Shown piece after piece: positions 1 through 8,226 of a stretch of DNA of 13,768 bases. The stretch is from assembly GCA_035761165.1 (NCBI GenBank), contig DASTRO010000330.1, positions 1 through 13,768 of the forward strand, read 5' to 3'. The first letter of the stretch is position 1, and the number at the start of each line of letters is the position of its first letter. The translations under genes and the position numbers were made by a program. The stretch is from CALCHX01 sp035761165. Lineage in GTDB: Bacteria > Gemmatimonadota > Gemmatimonadetes > Gemmatimonadales > Gemmatimonadaceae. Below the pieces are notes generated by a model. It did not search any database. It was not told the origin of the DNA and worked only from the letters and a program-made list of their open reading frames with translations.

Positions 1-12
1 GACTCCAGACCT

Positions 13-750
13 TCACCGCCCGTGCGCCAACCACCGATTCGTCGCGTCCAGCACCGCCAGCGCTCCGGCCGTCTCCAGACTCTCCCGAATCTCGCACGTG
101 CCCGTCAGTAGGGCCGTCATCCGCTGGAGCCGCGCCGTCACCGCCACGAAGGCGAACTCCCGGTCGAAGGCGGCCACGTTGCGCACCCCCTCCAACGCCA
201 GGAGTCCCGTCAGTCCCTCCGCCTCGGCGATCGCCGCCAGCGTCGCGCGCGCTGCCAGCTCGATCCGCGCGCGCTCGTGCTCCATCCCTTCGGCTTCGCC
301 CGTGAAGGACGCGTCACCCTTGCGGAGCGTCACACGGCACGTCACGCCCTTGGCGCGCGAGCGCTGCACCTCCACGTCCTCGAAGTAGAGGCGGCGACTC
401 GACTCCTTCGCCTCCTCGGCGGGCGGCGCCGCCTCCGACGACTCCACGCGCAGCCGCTCGCGCGGGAACTCGCGCGGCGCCTCGACCGTCGTCGCCACCG
501 AGATCTTGCGATGATCCACCCGCACGCCGAGATGCGCGATCAGCGCGCTCTCGATGTTGCGCACCGTCTGCTTCGGCGCGACGTCCAGCGTCGTCAGGAC
601 GTGAATCTCGCTGATCGTGCCGCCATCGTCCGCCATGATCCGCGCCGAGATGACCCCCGGCAGGGACGACAGCAGCTCTTCGGCACGCTGGAGGACGAAC
701 GCGCTCGCGGCGAACGGCGCCGGGGCGGGGGCGTTGGCGGGAGCCGGCAC
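13..750 (-). CDS. Conserved protein of unknown function, two-domain
   Basis: A 245-residue soluble protein with no signal peptide or membrane segment. After a Pro/Ala-rich start (residues 1-15) comes a compact N-terminal domain (about 18-85) with the pattern LPGVISARI, EIHVLTT, PKQTVRNIESAL and VDHRKISVA. I recognise this pattern from uncharacterised proteins in several phyla but cannot attach a function to it. A charged Glu/Ala/Ser linker (about 92-118) leads to a C-terminal alpha/beta domain (about 120-240). The start is a GTG at 750-748. No clear Shine-Dalgarno precedes it, so the true start could differ. It lies 116 bp downstream of the sigma-54 activator gene on the same strand but has its own promoter (843-870). 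The coding frame is secure; the role is unknown. Confidence 0.8.
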   Translation of the reverse strand: MPAPANAPAPAPFAASAFVLQRAEELLSSLPGVISARIMADDGGTISEIHVLTTLDVAPKQTVRNIESALIAHLGVRVDHRKISVATTVEAPREFPRERLRVESSEAAPPAEEAKESSRRLYFEDVEVQRSRAKGVTCRVTLRKGDASFTGEAEGMEHERARIELAARATLAAIAEAEGLTGLLALEGVRNVAAFDREFAFVAVTARLQRMTALLTGTCEIRESLETAGALAVLDATNRWLAHGR

Positions 751-842
751 GTGCGGCGGGGTGGAGGGGGAACCGACTGGGGGTCCGGCCAGGGGAGACG
801 ACGCAGCACGGACTCGGTTTCGCTACGGTCGGGGCCGTCTCA

Positions 843-866
843 TATATAGTCGCCCGACCCGTACCG

Positions 867-870
<4 letters not shown>
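843..870 (-). promoter_or_regulatory. Sigma-70-type promoter for the unknown-function gene
   Basis: Read on the minus strand there is a TTGACG -35 box (870-865), a 16-bp spacer and a TATATA -10 box (848-843). The -35 matches consensus at five of six positions. The AT-rich TATATAT stands out strongly in this GC-rich DNA. Transcription would begin near 835 and leave an untranslated leader of about 85 nt before the GTG at 750. The -35 box contains the TGA stop codon of the preceding gene (869-867). Confidence 0.6.
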
Positions 871-2473
<1,603 letters not shown>

Positions 2474-2477
<4 letters not shown>

Positions 2478-3015
2478 GCGCCGCCCTCCCCCGCCCCGCC
2501 CGACGTGGTGCCCGGCTCCGCGTGCTCGGTGACGCGGCCGCCGAGCACGGCGCAGGCGTGGTCGACGATCGGGTCCAGCGCCGCCAGGAAGTCGCGCACC
2601 CCGCCGGGCGAGCCGGGCAGGTTGACGACGAGCGTGCGCCCGCGCGCGCCGGCCACGCCGCGCGACAGCGCCGCGCGCGGCACGCGCTCCGCACTGGCCT
2701 GGCGCAGCCGCTCGGCGATGCCGGGCGCCTCGCGCTCGAGCACGGCGCGCGTGGCCTCGGGCGTCACGTCGCGCGGGCCCAGTCCGGTGCCGCCGGTGGT
2801 GAGCACCAGGTCCACCGCGTCGTCGCGGTCGCACCAGGCCAGCAGCTGGCGGACGATGGCCGCGCGCTCGTCAGGGACCACGGCGCGCGCTGCCACCACT
2901 GCGCCGCGCGCCTCGGCCCACCGCGCGCACTCGGCGCCCGAGCGGTCCTCGCGCTCGCCGCGGGCGCCGGCGTCGGAGACGGTGAGCACGGCGACGCGCA
3001 GCCCGGAGCCGCCGC

Positions 3016-3019
<4 letters not shown>
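2474..3019 (-). CDS. mog: MogA/MoaB-family molybdenum cofactor protein
   Basis: A 181-residue protein of the MoCF-biosynthesis family. Members such as MogA adenylylate molybdopterin before metal insertion; MoaB is a close relative. The core is visible: a beta-strand start LRVAVLTVSDAG (7-18), the pterin-binding motif TTGGTGLGPRDVTPEAT (74-90) with the conserved Asp84, and the later LPGSPGGVRDFL segment. The length is normal for a single-domain member. The start is a GTG at 3019-3017 that overlaps the gcvT stop (GTGA); its own stop overlaps the start of the sigma-54 activator gene (ATGA). It is therefore the middle gene of a translationally coupled trio. Sequence alone does not separate MogA from MoaB, so the symbol is provisional. 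No other cofactor gene is in the window. Confidence 0.85.
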
Positions 3020-4128
<1,109 letters not shown>

Positions 4129-4167
4129 CGCGAGAGACTCCGGAGGACGAGAACGGTCGGGGTGGAT

Positions 4168-4190
4168 GGCGCCGCGCCCGGCGCGGCGCC
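4168..4190. repeat. Perfect 23-bp palindrome in the gcvT leader
   Basis: Arms GGCGCCGCGCC (4168-4178) and GGCGCGGCGCC (4180-4190) are exact inverted repeats around a single central C at 4179. The palindrome lies 40-62 nt upstream of the gcvT start. If transcription begins near the candidate promoter at 4198-4227, it would be at the very 5' end of the mRNA. It could be an operator or an RNA hairpin; chance is less improbable than usual in DNA this GC-rich. Confidence 0.6.
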
Positions 4191-4197
4191 GGTGCGC

Positions 4198-4227
4198 AAT
4201 ATGGTCGTGCCCCCGTGGGCGTGGTAA
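4198..4227 (-). promoter_or_regulatory. Candidate promoter for the gcvT-mog-activator operon
   Basis: On the minus strand there is TTACCA (4227-4222), an 18-bp spacer and CATATT (4203-4198), each matching four of six consensus positions. It is the only AT-rich hexamer pair in the spacer with suitable spacing and lies about 70 bp before gcvT. This is weak evidence. Confidence 0.3.
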
Positions 4228-4421
4228 GGGTGGCGGCGCCCCGCGGCGCCCCGCGGTGCCGGCGGCGCCGGCGCCCCCGGGGGTGCCCGGGCGGGGCGGG
4301 CGTGTTACTGCGCCATGCGCGATTCGTCCCATGCCATGGACAGTAGTTTCGCCCTGCGGCCGCCGGCCGGGGTGGGCCATGCCCGCCCGGCCGCGTCTCG
4401 GGACGTCGTCATACCGCTGGT

Positions 4422-4427
4422 AGGAGG
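4422..4427 (+). promoter_or_regulatory. Strong ribosome binding site of the left pilin operon
   Basis: A full AGGAGG lies 8 nt before the ATG at 4436. It is the strongest Shine-Dalgarno of this operon and fixes the start of its first gene. Confidence 0.8.
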
Positions 4428-4435
4428 CCGCAAGC

Positions 4436-4909
4436 ATGCGACACCCCCGCAAGGGATTCTCGCTGATCGAGCTCATCGCGGTCTGCACGATCGTCGGCAT
4501 CCTGATGCTGATGGCCGTGCCCCGCTTCCGGGTGATGCGCGAATCGTACAGCGTGCAGGCGGCCAGGCATCAGCTGGCCGCGGCCGTCGCCGCCACCCGG
4601 TCGGCGGCGGTACAGAAGGGACGGCGGGCGCGGTTCCGCACCGACGGCAACGTCTTCAGCGCGGTCGTGGACACGAGCGCTACCGACTCGATCTTCGTCA
4701 TCCCGCCGACCGACGTCGGCGAGCAGTTCGGCGTCACGCTCGAGGTGCGGGCGGGCGACGACAGCGTGCTCACCTTCGATCCCCGCGGCTTCCGCACGAC
4801 GCCCCGCAGCGCGGCCATGCAGCGCTACGTGGTCCGGCGCGGCGCCAGCATCGACAGCCTCTGCGTCGGGATGCTCGGCCAGCTGCTGCCGCCGGGGTGC
4901 CGGCTGTGA
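4436..4909 (+). CDS. FimT/GspH-like minor pilin (left set)
   Basis: A 157-residue class III prepilin. The 7-residue leader MRHPRKG ends at the prepilin-peptidase site, before FSLIEL with Glu at mature position +5, followed by a hydrophobic helix (residues 8-29). This is the classic type IV pilin N-terminus. The rest is a short beta-rich globular domain with two late cysteines (in SLCVG and PGCRL) that could pair. In the FimT/GspH (FimU) role such proteins sit near the tip and help start fibre assembly. It is first in its operon, and its TGA overlaps the next GTG by GTGA. The signal is unmistakable; the assignment to FimT/GspH rests on length, position and general pattern. Type IV pilus and type II secretion use cannot be told apart here. 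Confidence 0.9.
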   Translation: MRHPRKGFSLIELIAVCTIVGILMLMAVPRFRVMRESYSVQAARHQLAAAVAATRSAAVQKGRRARFRTDGNVFSAVVDTSATDSIFVIPPTDVGEQFGVTLEVRAGDDSVLTFDPRGFRTTPRSAAMQRYVVRRGASIDSLCVGMLGQLLPPGCRL

Positions 4910-5349
4910 GCGGCGCCCGGACGACCCGCCCCGCGAGCTCGTCGCGCTCGCCGCGTCCGTCGCGCTCGTCGCGCTCGTCGCGCCGCCCACGCGGCCGCGC
5001 CGGCGTGACGCTGATCGAGCTGATGGTCGCCCTCTTCGTGCTCGGCGTCGCGCTGTTCGCCCTGGCGGCGGTGTCGCTGCAGGTGACGCGGCAGCTCGCC
5101 GGCGGGGGGCGCCAGACGCTGGCCGCCACGATCGCGCAGTCGCGCCTCGACTCGCTGGCGAGCATCGCGCCCTGTAGCGGCATCGTGAGCGCCGGGGGCT
5201 CCGTCCGCGGCACGCACACCACGCGCGGCGTGCGCGAGGCCTGGGTGATCCGGGACGGTGACAACGTGATCTACGTCACCGACTCGCTCTCCTTCGCCGG
5301 CCGCACCAATCCCCTCGTCTACGAGAGCATCCTGGTATGCCGCAACTGA
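4906..5349 (+). CDS. PilV/GspI-like minor pilin with long Ser/Arg leader (left set)
   Basis: A 147-residue prepilin. The processing site is Gly33 before VTLIELMVALFVLGVALFAL, with Glu at mature +5. The leader is unusually long (33 residues) and consists largely of Ser, Arg and Pro. It is encoded by five 9-bp units at 4941-4985. The start is a GTG at 4906 overlapping the upstream stop (GTGA). I see no other start codon between it and the cleavage site, which supports the long leader. The mature part is about 114 residues with cysteines in APCSG and LVCRN that may form a disulfide. The gene overlaps the following start by 13 nt. PilV/GspI is assigned from position and small size. Confidence 0.85.
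   Translation: MSGARTTRPASSSRSPRPSRSSRSSRRPRGRAGVTLIELMVALFVLGVALFALAAVSLQVTRQLAGGGRQTLAATIAQSRLDSLASIAPCSGIVSAGGSVRGTHTTRGVREAWVIRDGDNVIYVTDSLSFAGRTNPLVYESILVCRN
4941..4985 (+). repeat. Five 9-bp tandem units inside the pilin leader
   Basis: The unit gtcgcgctc occurs exactly at 4941-4949, 4959-4967 and 4968-4976, with variant units at 4950-4958 and 4977-4985. Because 9 bp is three codons, copy-number change would lengthen or shorten the Ser/Arg leader without shifting frame. Confidence 0.75.
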
Positions 5350-6263
5350 CAGCTCGCGCTCGCCCGGCGGCGCGCCCGCGCCGCGGCCTCACGCTCGTCG
5401 AGATGATGATCGTGATCGTCGTGCTCGGCATCGTCGCGACGACGCTGACGCGGATCATCACCCGGCAGCAGCGCTTCTTCCGCGACGCGTCCGAGACGGT
5501 GGTGGTGCGACGGGAGCTGCGGAAGGGTGCGAGCCTGCTTCCCACCGACCTGCGGGCGATCTCCACCGCCGGCGGCGACCTGCTCGAGGCGGCGCCGTCG
5601 CGCTTCGCCATGCGCGCCACGATCGGCAGCGGCATCGTCTGCGACCGGGGCACGCAGTCGGTGGACCTCGTCCCGCTCGACCTGCCGAACCACACGCTGA
5701 CGGCGTGGTACGCCGCGCCACAGGTGGACGACACGGTATTCGTCTTCAACGAGGGCGCGGAGGACGGCGCGCGCGACGACAGCTGGTCGAAGCACGCGGT
5801 CGTGGCCGCCCCGGACCTGGACCCGTCGTACTGCTCCGGCACCCCGTTCGTCGCGCCCGCCGACGCCGGCCTGCCGAAGATCCGCCTCACCCTCTCGGGG
5901 ACCGTCCCCGCGGACGTCCGGATCGGCGCGGCGGTGCGCATCACGCGCCCGGTGCGCTACAGCGTCTACCAGCCGAGCGGCTCCGCCGACTGGTATCTCG
6001 CCTACGAGGAGCACAGCGCCGCGGGCTGGACGGAGCCGCAGCCCATCGCCGGCCCGCTGGCCGCCGCGACGGGCCCGCGCTTCACCTACTACGACACGCT
6101 CGGCGTGGCGCGCACGCCGTCCACGCCCGCGGAGCTGACCAACGTGGCGCGGGTGGACGTCCGACTCCGCGCTGCCGGCCGCACCGACGCGATGGGCATT
6201 CGCGGCGGCGCGCCGATGGTGGATTCGCTGAACCTCCGCATCGGCATCCGCAACTTCCGATGA
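5337..6263 (+). CDS. PilW/GspJ-like minor pilin (left set)
   Basis: A 308-residue prepilin with a 17-residue Arg/Pro-rich leader, Gly17 cleavage site, then LTLVEMMIVIVVLGIVATTL with Glu at mature +5. The large beta-rich extracellular domain has segments such as GIVCDRGTQSVDLVPLDL and VRYSVYQPSGSADWYLAYEE. It fits PilW/GspJ by size and by third place in the FimT-PilV-PilW-PilX order. The ATG at 5337 lies 13 nt inside the preceding gene, so translation is probably coupled. Unlike its counterpart in the right operon it has no C-terminal fibronectin-like domain. Two cysteines (IVCDRG and SYCSG) could pair. Confidence 0.87.
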   Translation: MPQLTARARPAARPRRGLTLVEMMIVIVVLGIVATTLTRIITRQQRFFRDASETVVVRRELRKGASLLPTDLRAISTAGGDLLEAAPSRFAMRATIGSGIVCDRGTQSVDLVPLDLPNHTLTAWYAAPQVDDTVFVFNEGAEDGARDDSWSKHAVVAAPDLDPSYCSGTPFVAPADAGLPKIRLTLSGTVPADVRIGAAVRITRPVRYSVYQPSGSADWYLAYEEHSAAGWTEPQPIAGPLAAATGPRFTYYDTLGVARTPSTPAELTNVARVDVRLRAAGRTDAMGIRGGAPMVDSLNLRIGIRNFR

Positions 6264-6307
6264 CCCCGCCCACCCGGCGGGCTTCCCGCACGCCCGGAGA
6301 CCCTGCG

Positions 6308-7471
6308 ATGGCACCGAGACTTCGCGCGCGACGCGGCGTCGCGCTCCTGACCGCCCTCCTCGGGGTCGTGGTGATCACGATCCTCGTCACCGGCGGCCTC
6401 TTCGCCTCCACCCAGGAGTTCCGGAGCGGCCGCAACCAGCTCGTCGAGCAGCGCGCGTTCGCGGTGGCCGAGTACGGCCTGAACGCCGAGATCAGCAACT
6501 GGGACCGGAGCCGCAACCTGCCCCCGCCCACCGGCATGGCGATCGGGGCGGCGGACGCCCGCAAGCGCTACGTCTCGGGGCGCGACACCGCGTTCGTGAC
6601 GATCACCCGTCTCACCCCCACCACCTACTGGGTGGTCTCGGAAGGACGCGCGCAGATCGGGGTGGCATCGGTCGAGTCGCGCCGCCGCACGAGTGCCTAC
6701 GTGCGCCTCGCCTATCCGAGCGTGGACGCGAGCGCCGCAGTCACCGCGGCCGGCGACATCGACATCCGCGGCGCGTCGACGATCACCGGCGTGAACACGG
6801 ACCCGGGTGGCTGGGGGAGCTGCAGCGACTGGTCGGGCGGCGAGCTGGCCGCGCTCCGCGTCCCACCGGGAGCGACGGTGGACTACAACGCCTCGAACCT
6901 CCCGGGCACGATCGACGTCGAGGAGGACGCGGCGGCCGCGGACTCGAACACCTACGTGCGGTACGGCACCGAGAACTGGAACTCGCTGGTCGCCAACGCC
7001 GAGATCCAGCTCCCCGGCGGCACCCTCGGCTCGAACATCCTGCCGGTGGGGACGGCCACCAGCTGCACGGCGAGTCCCACCAACTGGGGCGAGCCGCTCC
7101 GCGCCCCCAGCGGCGGCGCCACGCCGGTGGCGGGCTGCTACAACCGCTTCCCGATCATCTACTCGGCGGGCAACCTCACGATCAACGCGAACGGGCGCGG
7201 CCAGGGCATCCTGCTCGTCAACGGCGACCTGAAGATCAACGGCAACTTCGACTTCTACGGCATCATCATCGCCCGCGACGACATCGAGCGGGGCACGGGC
7301 ACGGCCAGCATCCACGGCGCGGTGTTCTCGCGCGACGCCAACGTGGGCGACAACTCCATGTGGGCCGGCACGCAGGACATCTACTACTCGAAGTGCGCGG
7401 TCGAGAGCGCCCTGCGGGGCTCGGCGATCCTCACGCGCGTCGCCGAGCGGCACTGGACGCAGCTGTACTGA
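6308..7471 (+). CDS. PilX/GspK-like minor pilin (left set)
   Basis: A 387-residue protein opening with RARRG followed by VALLTALLGVVVITILVTGGLF. This is the PilX/GspK-type N-terminus, which as usual for that subfamily lacks Glu at mature +5 (Thr here). The helix continues into QRAFAVAEYGLNAEI, the AF..AE.GL pattern of PilX N-terminal domains. The C-terminal half looks like a beta-helix or beta-solenoid: NLTINANGRGQGILLVNGDL, then further hydrophobic turns to about residue 345. Four cysteines lie in the extracellular part. The start at 6308 is preferred for its GGAG (6296-6299) at 8 nt. The alternative ATG at 6260 would add 16 residues and overlap the PilW-like stop as ATGA. It is the last gene of the left operon. 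Confidence 0.85.
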   Translation: MAPRLRARRGVALLTALLGVVVITILVTGGLFASTQEFRSGRNQLVEQRAFAVAEYGLNAEISNWDRSRNLPPPTGMAIGAADARKRYVSGRDTAFVTITRLTPTTYWVVSEGRAQIGVASVESRRRTSAYVRLAYPSVDASAAVTAAGDIDIRGASTITGVNTDPGGWGSCSDWSGGELAALRVPPGATVDYNASNLPGTIDVEEDAAAADSNTYVRYGTENWNSLVANAEIQLPGGTLGSNILPVGTATSCTASPTNWGEPLRAPSGGATPVAGCYNRFPIIYSAGNLTINANGRGQGILLVNGDLKINGNFDFYGIIIARDDIERGTGTASIHGAVFSRDANVGDNSMWAGTQDIYYSKCAVESALRGSAILTRVAERHWTQLY

Positions 7472-7475
7472 GCTC

Positions 7476-7518
7476 GCGCGGCCGCGCTCCGGGCACTCCC
7501 GAGGGCGCACGGCCGCGC
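7476..7518. terminator. Stem-loop just after the left operon
   Basis: A perfect 9-bp stem GCGCGGCCG (7476-7484) with CGGCCGCGC (7510-7518), and a small inner stem CGGG/CCCG in the loop, beginning 5 bp after the stop codon at 7471. There is no T-tract. It could protect the 3' end or contribute to termination. Confidence 0.4.
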
Positions 7519-7540
7519 CTCCACGTCCGCCGCATTCGAG

Positions 7541-7572
7541 GGGGCGGCCCGGCAGGCCCGCGCCGCCCCTTT
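7541..7572 (+). terminator. Candidate intrinsic terminator of the left operon
   Basis: An 8-bp stem GGGGCGGC (7541-7548) with GCCGCCCC (7562-7569) is followed by a short TTT, about 70 bp downstream of the PilX-like stop. The U-run is short, so strength is uncertain. Confidence 0.45.
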
Positions 7573-7781
7573 CGCGTGCCCCGCCGGCGCGATCACGTCC
7601 ACGGCATGAGGGACGTGGGTCGGGCCACGCGACCAGCGCCCCACGGCCCGCCCCTACCAGCGGCCCCGGGCCCCGGTGCCACTGGCAACCGATGCCACGT
7701 GCGCGGTGACGGTGCCGCCCGGATCGCCCGCAACCTCGACTGGCCGGGCGGGCGCTCCATCGGGTGGGGCCCTGCACGAGC

Positions 7782-7820
7782 GCGAGCGGCCGGGGGCATC
7801 GTCTGCCCCCGGCCGCTCGC
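7782..7820. terminator. Perfect 17-bp stem, 5-nt loop hairpin between convergent operons
   Basis: GCGAGCGGCCGGGGGCA (7782-7798) pairs exactly with TGCCCCCGGCCGCTCGC (7804-7820) around the loop tcgtc. This is the most stable simple hairpin that I noticed in the window. Being symmetric and placed between converging transcripts, it would act the same from both sides. It has no flanking T-tract, so it may be a bidirectional terminator of the GC-rich type or a transcript-stabilising hairpin. Confidence 0.55.
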
Positions 7821-7919
7821 GTCCAACGAGCTCCAGCGTCGTCGGGTGACCCGGTCATCCCGCCGGAGCCGCGTACCCGCCGCCGGCGAGTGGGGCAGCC
7901 AGATACCACCGACCGATCC

Positions 7920-8045
7920 TGTCATCCCGCAGGAGCGAGCGGAGCGAGCGAGTCTCGGGATCTACTCTCACGTGCTGGTGGCCAGCCCCGCGGCAGGGAC
8001 AGGAGATCCCGACACTCGCGCCTGCGGCGCTCCTGCGGGATGACA
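7920..8045. repeat. REP/MITE-like long inverted repeat
   Basis: The ends TGTCATCCCGCAGGAGCG (7920-7937) and its exact inverse complement (8028-8045) are 18 bp each. Further in, TCGGGATCT (7955-7963) and AGATCCCGA (8004-8012) pair again, with partly matching gcgag-rich DNA between. The whole forms a 126-bp stem with a loop of about 40 nt. GTCATCCC...GGGATCT is of the kind seen as dispersed intergenic palindromes in several high-GC phyla (general recollection). A partial copy, gtcatcccgccggagc, lies at 7854-7869. Confidence 0.7.
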
Positions 8046-8079
8046 CCCGCGCTGCGGGAAGACACCCGCGCTGCGGGAC
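8042..8079 (+). repeat. Two tandem 19-bp repeats next to the inverted repeat
   Basis: gacacccgcgctgcgggaa (8042-8060) is followed directly by the same unit with a final c (8061-8079), then a truncated gacaacg. The first copy shares its gaca with the end of the inverted repeat, so the tandem looks like a local duplication at the element's edge. Confidence 0.7.
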
Positions 8080-8209
8080 GACAACGTCGCGGTTGCAAGC
8101 CCCGCCGGAGCGCGGAGGATGCTCCCGCGAGGGACCGTTCAACAGCGCCGATGACGACTCGTCACGTCACCGCCGGGAAGCACCCCAGGCGCCCGCAGCG
8201 GGGCGGCGG

Positions 8210-8226
8210 CCCGCGGCCGTCGCGGG
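8210..8226 (-). terminator. Hairpin abutting the right operon stop
   Basis: CCCGCG and CGCGGG form a 6-bp stem around a 5-nt loop, directly after the TGA (8229-8227) of the PilX-like gene on the minus strand. There is no U-run. It is a candidate 3'-end hairpin of the right pilin mRNA. Confidence 0.35.

Larger units (their letters stand above)
4129..4435. other. Divergent intergenic spacer between gcvT and the left pilin operon
   Basis: A 307-bp non-coding spacer that must hold the promoters of both the gcvT operon (minus) and the left minor-pilin operon (plus). It contains a perfect 23-bp palindrome (4168-4190), a candidate gcvT promoter (4198-4227), a 10-bp tandem unit ggcgccccgc in two and a half copies (4235-4260), and a C/G-rich hairpin-forming run around 4270-4300. 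I looked for a glycine riboswitch and for a sigma-54 -24/-12 element and found neither. No convincing plus-strand sigma-70 promoter is visible. Confidence 0.6.
7472..8226. other. Gene-free spacer between convergent pilin operons
   Basis: 755 bp with no coding frame that I can support on either strand; the open frames here lack family signals and are explained by GC content. It contains terminator-like hairpins (7476-7518, 7541-7572, 7782-7820, 8210-8226) and a REP/MITE-like inverted repeat (7920-8045) with adjoining 19-bp tandem repeats and a partial copy (7854-7869). No tRNA or rRNA pattern was seen. Confidence 0.65.

Noticed and set aside
2478..2834. A 119-codon N-terminal extension of the sigma-54 activator
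   Set aside because: It lies inside the mog-like gene in another frame and is Arg/Ala/Gly junk. The ATG at 2477 has a good ribosome site and starts the receiver-like fold.
4129..4435. Glycine riboswitch upstream of gcvT
   Set aside because: I did not find the conserved glycine aptamer core on the minus strand; the leader is too GC-rich and short from the likely start.
4129..4435. Sigma-54 (-24/-12) promoter for the left pilin operon
   Set aside because: No GG-N10-GC element with a TGGC/TTGC context was found, so control by the sigma-54 activator cannot be argued from sequence.
7360..8043. A plus-strand 227-codon open frame in the spacer between the pilin operons
   Set aside because: It starts inside the PilX-like gene in another frame, runs through hairpins and the inverted repeat, and has no protein-like pattern.
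8042..8079. CRISPR array
   Set aside because: The 19-bp units are directly adjacent with no spacers and occur only twice.
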